DNA of 35,836 nucleotides from positions 1 to 35,836 of the forward strand of contig ONKD01000017.1 in NCBI GenBank assembly GCA_900318345.1, written 5' to 3'. Each line of letters starts with the position of its first letter. Within the stretch, counting starts at the first letter, position 1. Origin of the DNA: an uncultured Prevotellaceae bacterium. Lineage in GTDB: Bacteria > Bacteroidota > Bacteroidia > Bacteroidales > Muribaculaceae. Positions 30,377 to 35,836 of the stretch are shown here, in pieces. Both the position numbers and the translations under genes were made by a program. The notes beneath the pieces are model-generated. The model worked only from the letters and a program-made list of their open reading frames with translations. It was not told the DNA's origin and made no database searches.

Positions 30377-32443
30377 TTACTTAATTTTCAATTTCAGACC
30401 AATCACGAGCATGCGACCCGGTGAATACAGGGCATACTTGCGGTTGGATGAGTCGATACGGCGGTCCACCTTGTCAAAGATGTTGTCGATGCCGATGCTC
30501 GGCTCCAGATACAAATGTTTCAACCCATCAAACGAATGGGTCGTGTTCAGGTTCCAGATACCGTAGCCTGGGGCGTCCTCATAGTCGGGATAGTAGGTTT
30601 TGGACTGCAACCTGCCATTGATGTTCACGTTCAGGCCATAATTGCCCCAACTGTGGTAATAGTTGGCAGCCACGGTGGCAGCGTTGCGGATGCTACGCTC
30701 CAGCGCTGTCCATTGCTCACCGTTACATGTGCGGGCATAGGTGTAAACGTAGTTGGCCGACAGATTGAAACCCCTGAACAGGTTGGCCGAAACGTTGACC
30801 TGCACCCCTTTGACATCGCCCTTGTCGCTATTCTTGTAAAGTGAGTAGCGCTCAAGTTTTTGGGCCTGTTCATCGGTCATCTCAGGGAACTCGGCGTGGA
30901 GCATGGCCAGTGTAGTGGCATCCACATCGATGTTTTGCCTGATAACCATGTCGTTGATGCGGTTCATGAATCCTGTCACACTCACAGCTAAGATGTTGCT
31001 GCGGTACTCGGCGTTGAGCGAGAAATAGTTGCTCTTCTCGGGCGAGAGGTCCTTGTTACCAAAGATAATTTGAGCCTTGCCGCGATTGACTGAGAAGTAA
31101 TGGTAATACAACTCGTCAAGACCCGGTGCGCGGAAGCCAGCCGAATAGGTGGCACGCAGGCGGAAGTTGCCTGGCGCATACATGAGCGTAGCCTTGGGCG
31201 TGAGATGCCAGTCAAAAGTCTCGTGATAAGTCAGACGCAATCCAACTGTGGCAGTCAGTCGCTCAAAGAAGGTCATCTCGTGTTGGGCAAACGCAGCTGC
31301 CGTATAGACGTTCTGGTTGATATTGCCCGATGTGGCGGTGAGGTAATCCTTACGCCAGTCGGCGCCAAAGATAGTCGTTGAATTCTTCATCAAGCCTAGG
31401 ATGGCTTTCAGTTGGCCTTCCATCGAGCGCTGTTTCTTGGACTGCACATAATCGTCGATGGCGTAGGTCTTGGTGGCTACATCATACTGCTTGCCGTAGC
31501 GGAAACGATCAACTGTGAAGTCGGCCTGCAATGAATTGCGGCTCGTGAACTTGTAGATACCGCCCACGTTCCAGCGCAACCCTTTGTAGCGCATCTCATA
31601 GTCGGTGCCGCCGGTGATGTCCGTGCGCGTTTCGGGGCGGTCGGTAATCTTATAGGAGTAGTCAATGCCAGCATTCAATGCCAAGTGCTCATTGGGGGCA
31701 TAGGTGAACTTCTGGCCGACGAGGTTTGCGCGATAGCCCGTGAAGAACGGGGCAATGGTCGGCTGAGTTTCGGTCTCGGAACCCTTGACATACTCCACAT
31801 CGTTAATGCGGTAGCTGTCGGCCTGGTCGCGCGAGAACGAGGTATAGGAGCCGAAACCGTTCTTGTGGATGTCCAGCGTGATGTTTTCGGTCAGTTGGCC
31901 ATGGCCCGACACGCGCGTGTCGCTAGTCACACTCACCAAATCGCGTGTGGGCTGGTCGGTGATGATGTTGATGACTCCGGCGATGGCGTCCGAGCCGTAG
32001 AGCGACGACGCAGCGCCGTCAAGCACCTCGATGCGCTTCACGCGCGCCATGTTGATGCGGTTGAGATCGACATTATTGGAGATATCGCCCGTCAACTTCT
32101 GACCGTTAATCAATATCAGGATATACTTATTTCCCAGTCCGTTTAGCCTCAGGAATGTGCCCATCGAGTTGGGTGCCATCGACACCTGGGGCATCATGCG
32201 GGTCAGTGCACCGTCAAACGTGGTGATGCCTTGCTCCTTGATTTCCTGGCGGCTGAGTACATGGACGGGGGTGGCAGTGGATTTCAGGCGCTGGTGGTGA
32301 CCCGATCCGGTCACAACCACTGGATTTAAGGTATAGGAGCGGCTCATCATTGACGAGTCGCTGCGTTCCATCTTGTGGATTTGGGAAACAGCAGCACTCC
32401 ATGAGAGGAGTGCCACTGTAACTAGTATGATTTTCTTAATCAT
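30377..32443 (-). CDS. BtuB/FecA-like TonB-dependent receptor
   Basis: A 688-residue outer-membrane receptor with signal peptide (MIKKIILVTVALLSWSAAVSQ). A TonB-box-like segment LNPVVVTGSG (about 40-49) is followed by a plug domain with LRLNGLGNKYILILINGQKL, RIEVLDGAASSLYGSDAIAGVINII, and a barrel ending LVIGLKLKIK. It has no CarboxypepD-reg extension, unlike the receptor at 7348. It resembles the partial receptor at 33709-35836, so the two are paralogues flanking the cbiK gene. The position suggests uptake of a corrinoid, tetrapyrrole or metal complex; the substrate is not determinable here. The gap to cbiK is filled by the inverted-repeat element copy 2. Confidence 0.88.
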   Translation of the reverse strand: MIKKIILVTVALLSWSAAVSQIHKMERSDSSMMSRSYTLNPVVVTGSGHHQRLKSTATPVHVLSRQEIKEQGITTFDGALTRMMPQVSMAPNSMGTFLRLNGLGNKYILILINGQKLTGDISNNVDLNRINMARVKRIEVLDGAASSLYGSDAIAGVINIITDQPTRDLVSVTSDTRVSGHGQLTENITLDIHKNGFGSYTSFSRDQADSYRINDVEYVKGSETETQPTIAPFFTGYRANLVGQKFTYAPNEHLALNAGIDYSYKITDRPETRTDITGGTDYEMRYKGLRWNVGGIYKFTSRNSLQADFTVDRFRYGKQYDVATKTYAIDDYVQSKKQRSMEGQLKAILGLMKNSTTIFGADWRKDYLTATSGNINQNVYTAAAFAQHEMTFFERLTATVGLRLTYHETFDWHLTPKATLMYAPGNFRLRATYSAGFRAPGLDELYYHYFSVNRGKAQIIFGNKDLSPEKSNYFSLNAEYRSNILAVSVTGFMNRINDMVIRQNIDVDATTLAMLHAEFPEMTDEQAQKLERYSLYKNSDKGDVKGVQVNVSANLFRGFNLSANYVYTYARTCNGEQWTALERSIRNAATVAANYYHSWGNYGLNVNINGRLQSKTYYPDYEDAPGYGIWNLNTTHSFDGLKHLYLEPSIGIDNIFDKVDRRIDSSNRKYALYSPGRMLVIGLKLKIK

Positions 32444-32464
32444 GTGTTATACATTCGTTGAAGG

Positions 32465-32607
32465 TGTGTCATAATTCAATGTCGCTATATTTAACCGTGC
32501 TACGCACGGGAAATTCAGACAAATTGATATAAAAATTTTAATACAAAATTTGTTTTAATTTCCCGCCCGAAGGGCGGTTATAATTCCAGCAGATTAATTA
32601 TGACACA
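32465..32607. mobile_element. MITE-like inverted-repeat element, copy 2
   Basis: A 143-base element with perfect 12-base termini TGTGTCATAATT / AATTATGACACA. Hairpins CCGTGC-TAC-GCACGG (about 32495-32509) and CCGCCC-GAA-GGGCGG (about 32563-32577) sit in the two arms. Sixty bases are identical to copy 1 at 22800-22965 in inverted orientation. It leaves 14 bases to the cbiK stop and 21 to the receptor start. It has no reading frame. Confidence 0.8.
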
Positions 32608-32621
32608 GCCCGATGGTCTAT

Positions 32622-33722
32622 TTACTCGGGATTCTTGCTGTGGTAGAAGTCCAGAGGATCGCCGTTGATAGCATCGGTGGTGTGGTTCATCCACACTTGA
32701 CGGATGGTGGGGAGTTCGAGCAGACCCTTCTCGATCATGGTCGAGTTGTTGCACTCATAACCCAGGTGGTGGAAGTACATCTTCCAGGATGTGTCTTCAA
32801 CCTCGCCCTCATCGTTGGGGGTGAACTTGGTGCCGTCCCAATTGTCATCATCGTCACCGGCCATATCGTTGTGGCCGTGATCACCGTCGATCGACATCAG
32901 GGGGTGGCAATATACCTTACCGCTGGTGATGCCGGCAGCCAGCATGCGGGCATACACGTTGGTCTTGAAGTTGTCCATCATGTCAACAGTGCCCACGAAG
33001 TAGTGGCTGTTGTACTGCTGAAGGGCTTCCTCGAGCTGGGTGTAGCGCACGTTGGCCTTGTAGGTGTCATAGCTGTCGGGATTACCATGGCCCATGAAGG
33101 CAACTACGCCCTGGTTGGCCAGATTGCCGTAGAGCTTGTTCAACTCGTTGGCAACGAGGTTAACGTCAGCCTCAGCGTCCTGCAACAGGGGTACACCGAG
33201 TTTCAGAACCACGTTAGCCAGGTAGTTATCGTCGATGTCACCATTGGCATTGTTGGCAAAGTCTTTGATGTAGTTGATCACGCGGGTGTACTCCTCACCG
33301 GGGATCACCTGCAGGGATTGAACAACGATTTCGCTATACTGAACACCCTTTTGAGCAAAGGCATTGAGCCAGAAGGGAGGAGCATAGAAGTTGCGGGGAT
33401 CAACATTCTCACCAGCAGCAGCACGGTTGATGCAGATGGCCGAAGAGAATGACAGGTATACATCATAACCAGGGAATTTGCTCTTGTAAGCAGCTACGGT
33501 AGCGTCAAATGCATCGTAGGCCTGCTCCCAGGTAGAACCGAAGGCCACCAGCAGGATTGCCTTGTTGTTCTTCTTTTGAGCCTTGACGGTCTCGTTAACG
33601 GCTTTCTGGTAAACGGTGTAATTGTTCTCGATGGGATCGTCCTTGTCATCACTGCAAGAGGTGAAGCCCATGGTCAGACAGATTGCCATCATGGCAATCA
33701 ATAAAGATTTAATCTTCATCAT
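32622..33722 (-). CDS. cbiK: CbiK-family chelatase with a lipoprotein signal (extracytoplasmic)
   Basis: A 366-residue protein with lipobox before Cys23 (MGFTSCSDD). The family, sirohydrochlorin cobaltochelatase CbiK, inserts cobalt into sirohydrochlorin. Family segments are LLVAFGSTWEQAYDAF, VVQSLQVIPGEEY, FMGHGN (His212) and CHPLMSIDGDHGHNDMAGDD (His273, His282), then WKMYFHHLGY. The usual VQ-x-LH is VQSLQ here, so one conserved histidine is replaced by glutamine. An acidic insertion (about 295-312) precedes WKMYF. Its length exceeds cytoplasmic CbiK (about 260 residues). A secreted form recalls periplasmic CbiK-P of Desulfovibrio. It lies between two TonB receptor genes, overlapping the upstream one by 14 bases, so cobalt or tetrapyrrole handling at the envelope is likely. 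Confidence 0.9.
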   Translation of the reverse strand: MMKIKSLLIAMMAICLTMGFTSCSDDKDDPIENNYTVYQKAVNETVKAQKKNNKAILLVAFGSTWEQAYDAFDATVAAYKSKFPGYDVYLSFSSAICINRAAAGENVDPRNFYAPPFWLNAFAQKGVQYSEIVVQSLQVIPGEEYTRVINYIKDFANNANGDIDDNYLANVVLKLGVPLLQDAEADVNLVANELNKLYGNLANQGVVAFMGHGNPDSYDTYKANVRYTQLEEALQQYNSHYFVGTVDMMDNFKTNVYARMLAAGITSGKVYCHPLMSIDGDHGHNDMAGDDDDNWDGTKFTPNDEGEVEDTSWKMYFHHLGYECNNSTMIEKGLLELPTIRQVWMNHTTDAINGDPLDFYHSKNPE

Positions 33723-35836
33723 TGTTTTGTTGTTTGGAATTAAAGTTAGACTTATACTTATTTGAAAGTTTCTTTCCCTGATTAAAGCGGATGGTCAACG
33801 ACACATAGCCTGTGCGGCCCGGGGTTGTCGTGCCCAAGTGCAGCCCGTGAGGCGTGCGGTCACAGTAATTGAAGATGTTGTCTATACCAGCCTCAACACG
33901 CCATGTGGTCGCCTTGAAGTGGCCCAGGTCATGAGTTGTAGACAGGCGCCAGGTCTGGTAGCCCTTGCCGTTGCCGTCGTCCTGATAGTAGCGAGTGCTC
34001 GACATGCGGCCATAGATGCCCACGCTCAGGCGATAGTCGGCCGAGAAGCGGTGTCCCCAAGTGGCAAACCAGTTGCCCTTGTGGTGGGCCATGCCGTCGA
34101 TGGTAACTTCCTTCATCTTGTCGTGGTTGGTGTCATATTGGTTGGCGTCGGTATCCAGGTAACTGTAGCCCAAGCCGAAAGAGAACTCGCGCCACTGGTA
34201 ATTGACATTCACGTCAACACCACAAGTCTTGGCATCCTCGATATTCTGATACTGACGGGTTTTGACGGGGTCATACTGGATGATGTACTCGTCAGGGGCC
34301 TGATAGTTGGGGATGGTCACCAGCGCGATCATATCCTTCACCTTATTATAGTAACCTGTGACAGTCACATTCAAGCCGCGCCAGCCATACTCGCCGCTCA
34401 GCGAGAAATAGTTGCTCGATTGTGGCTTGAGGTCAGTGTTGCCCAGGTACAGGTATGTGCCGCTCATCTGGCGCACGTAGCGGTAGAACAGCTCACGGAT
34501 GGCGGGCGTCTTAAAACCCTGACTCCAAGTGGCGCGCAAGCGCCAGGCGTTAGCGGGTTTCCACATGGCCGACACCTTGGGTGTGAGTTTTGTGCCGAAT
34601 TGTTCGTTCTGGTTCAGGCGCAGGCCAGCGGTGATGTTCACGTTGTGAATGAGGTTGAACTCGTCTTGCACATATATGGCCGCCGTCCAGTCGCTGGCTT
34701 TGCCACCCTTGACACGCGTGGGAGCATGGAGCCAGTCATAGCGGAATTCTGCACCGGCACTCAGGATGTTCTCGAGTGGCAAGGTGAACACGCCCTTCAA
34801 CGCAGCCATCGTGCGCTGTTGGTCGCTCTGCAACTCTTTTTGATCAGGAAGATACGGAAAATAAGGGTAGTAGGGCGTGCCGGCACTCTTCTCATAGTCC
34901 TCGACGAGCGTTGTGGCCGTATAATAGTAATAATAGGCATGGCGGTGCCAGTCCACGTCGAGCGAGATGTAGTCGGTCTTTGAGCGGCTCCACTTGCCAC
35001 CGACGGATGCCGAGCCGTTGTGGTACTCCATGTCCCAGGTCTTCACGTCATAGTGGGGATGACGGCCGCTCACGCGGTAGATGCGTTTCCAGTAAGTGCT
35101 TCCGTCGGCATAGATCTCCAGATTCTTGGTCGGCTGATAAGTCAGCCTCTCAGCGATCTGCCAGTTGGTGTGGCGGTTCACAGTCTTGTTGCGGGAGTCT
35201 GTGATGGGTGGCTCAGAGCCCTCGGTATGCTCAACTGATGTGTTCTGCCAACCATCGCTGTGCTGCAACTGGAAGTTGGTGTAGCTGCTGAACTTGCCGT
35301 AATTCAATGCCAGGCCGTTGTGCTGGCGCACATCACCATAGCTACCCACGCGTGTGGTGTTTTCAATCAGTAATCCCTCCTCACGGTGCTTCTTGGTGAT
35401 GATGTTGACCACACCGGCAATGGCATCCGAGCCATAGAGGGCACTTGATGCACCTTTTACAATCTCGATTTTCTCGATGTTCTGCGGGTCGATGAGCGAC
35501 AGGTCATTTTGTCCGCCCACGTCACCATGGATTCGCTTGCCGTCTATCAATATCAGAATATAGCTGTTACCCAGTCCATTCAGCTGCATCTGCGAGCCCA
35601 TATCGTCCTGATTGAAGGCAAACGACGCCGTGAGACCACCCAGGATGTCCTCGATGCTCTTGCCCGCGTAGTTGCGCAGCATTTTGCTGGTAATCACCTC
35701 GGTCTGTACGGGCGCATCCTTCAGCAGGTGCTGAGTGCCAGTACCCGTTACAACCACCTCGGGCAGACTATCCTGCCGCCAGATGTCATTCTGTGCATTG
35801 ACAGCCGCAAACGTGCATAAAGCCAGCACTGCTGCC
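33709..35836 (-). CDS. BtuB/FecA-like TonB-dependent receptor (5' end outside window)
   Basis: At least 708 residues; the frame stays open to the window edge through signal-peptide sequence (LALCTFAAVNAQ), so the true start lies beyond it and an apparent GTG at 35829 is not used. The TonB-box-like segment LPEVVVTGTG is followed by a plug with MQLNGLGNSYILILIDGKRI and KIEIVKGASSALYGSDAIAGVVNII, then a barrel whose last strand is TGYVSLTIRFN. A polar tail of about 24 residues (to QQNNDED) extends past it and overlaps the cbiK start. It is a close relative of the receptor at 30377. Given cbiK coupling, a cobalt, corrinoid or tetrapyrrole substrate is the best guess. Confidence 0.88.
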   Translation of the reverse strand, partial: AAVLALCTFAAVNAQNDIWRQDSLPEVVVTGTGTQHLLKDAPVQTEVITSKMLRNYAGKSIEDILGGLTASFAFNQDDMGSQMQLNGLGNSYILILIDGKRIHGDVGGQNDLSLIDPQNIEKIEIVKGASSALYGSDAIAGVVNIITKKHREEGLLIENTTRVGSYGDVRQHNGLALNYGKFSSYTNFQLQHSDGWQNTSVEHTEGSEPPITDSRNKTVNRHTNWQIAERLTYQPTKNLEIYADGSTYWKRIYRVSGRHPHYDVKTWDMEYHNGSASVGGKWSRSKTDYISLDVDWHRHAYYYYYTATTLVEDYEKSAGTPYYPYFPYLPDQKELQSDQQRTMAALKGVFTLPLENILSAGAEFRYDWLHAPTRVKGGKASDWTAAIYVQDEFNLIHNVNITAGLRLNQNEQFGTKLTPKVSAMWKPANAWRLRATWSQGFKTPAIRELFYRYVRQMSGTYLYLGNTDLKPQSSNYFSLSGEYGWRGLNVTVTGYYNKVKDMIALVTIPNYQAPDEYIIQYDPVKTRQYQNIEDAKTCGVDVNVNYQWREFSFGLGYSYLDTDANQYDTNHDKMKEVTIDGMAHHKGNWFATWGHRFSADYRLSVGIYGRMSSTRYYQDDGNGKGYQTWRLSTTHDLGHFKATTWRVEAGIDNIFNYCDRTPHGLHLGTTTPGRTGYVSLTIRFNQGKKLSNKYKSNFNSKQQNNDED

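Noticed and set aside
32444-32621. Cobalamin riboswitch upstream of the receptor at 30377
   Set aside because: The gap is almost entirely the inverted-repeat element. I saw no B12-box-like sequence. A covariance-model search would settle it.
32613-33452. 279-codon open frame on the plus strand
   Set aside because: It is antisense to cbiK, whose motifs and lipobox are unmistakable. The Val/Gly/His-rich product is typical of a shadow frame.
33838-34983. 381-codon open frame on the plus strand
   Set aside because: It lies wholly antisense to the TonB receptor at 33709-35836, which has clear plug and barrel motifs. The antisense product matches no family and has shadow-type composition.
35827-35829. 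GTG as start codon of the last TonB receptor
   Set aside because: It falls inside the hydrophobic core of a signal peptide and the frame continues to the window edge, so the true start is outside.
1-35836. tRNA, rRNA or transposase genes
   Set aside because: None was recognised by reading. No transposase-like protein motif is present in any frame considered, so the repeat elements have no autonomous partner here.

Overview
The window looks like a Bacteroidales chromosome (Prevotellaceae- or Muribaculaceae-like; genus not resolved). The evidence is: promoters of the Bacteroidetes type (ATTG/TTTG, 19-20 nt, TAnnTTTG), few Shine-Dalgarno sites, several SPII lipoproteins, TonB receptors with CarboxypepD-reg-like N-termini, and two-domain corrin-ring fusions (CbiHC, CbiET, CbiGF, CbiJD) typical of the phylum.

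Layout. (1) 1-10.1 kb: an orphan regulator fusing a RIC-like di-iron hemerythrin module to a LuxR HTH, beside a minus-strand operon encoding a TonB receptor, a small lipoprotein, a DUF6850-like beta-barrel, a DUF4876-like lipoprotein and a 935-aa exported M16 peptidase. This combination recalls Fus/PqqL-type protein-piracy systems. (2) 10.3-15.6 kb (+): cbiA, a PduO-type adenosyltransferase, cobQ, cobD and cbiB. (3) 15.6-18.7 kb (-): cobS-cobC-cobU-cobT, nucleotide-loop assembly. (4) 18.7-20.9 kb (+): btuF-like lipoprotein and btuC-like permease, with no ATPase gene beside them. (5) 21.0-27.5 kb (-): the corrin-ring operon cbiHC-cbiET-cbiGF-cbiJD from one strong near-leaderless promoter. (6) 27.5-30.3 kb (-): an AT-richer accessory island with a phage-like gene fragment, three unknown exported or membrane proteins and a possible tape-measure remnant. 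(7) 30.4-35.8 kb (-): two BtuB/FecA-like TonB receptors around a CbiK-family chelatase that carries a lipoprotein signal, so it should act outside the cytoplasm.

Together, groups 2-5 and 7 encode most of anaerobic cobalamin synthesis plus corrinoid or metal uptake. CbiL, precorrin-2 synthesis, BtuD and lower-ligand synthesis genes are not in the window.

The non-coding structure is unusual. Two related 143-166 bp inverted-repeat elements with nested hairpins fill two intercistronic gaps of the minus-strand operons. Two CAAC-rich long hairpins occupy other gaps. A REP-like repeat is inserted in frame in the CbiH-CbiC linker. Perfect palindromes of 28 and 40 bp lie in the plus-strand cob operon. 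No cobalamin riboswitch was recognised, and several cob transcription units seem to have leaders too short to hold one.
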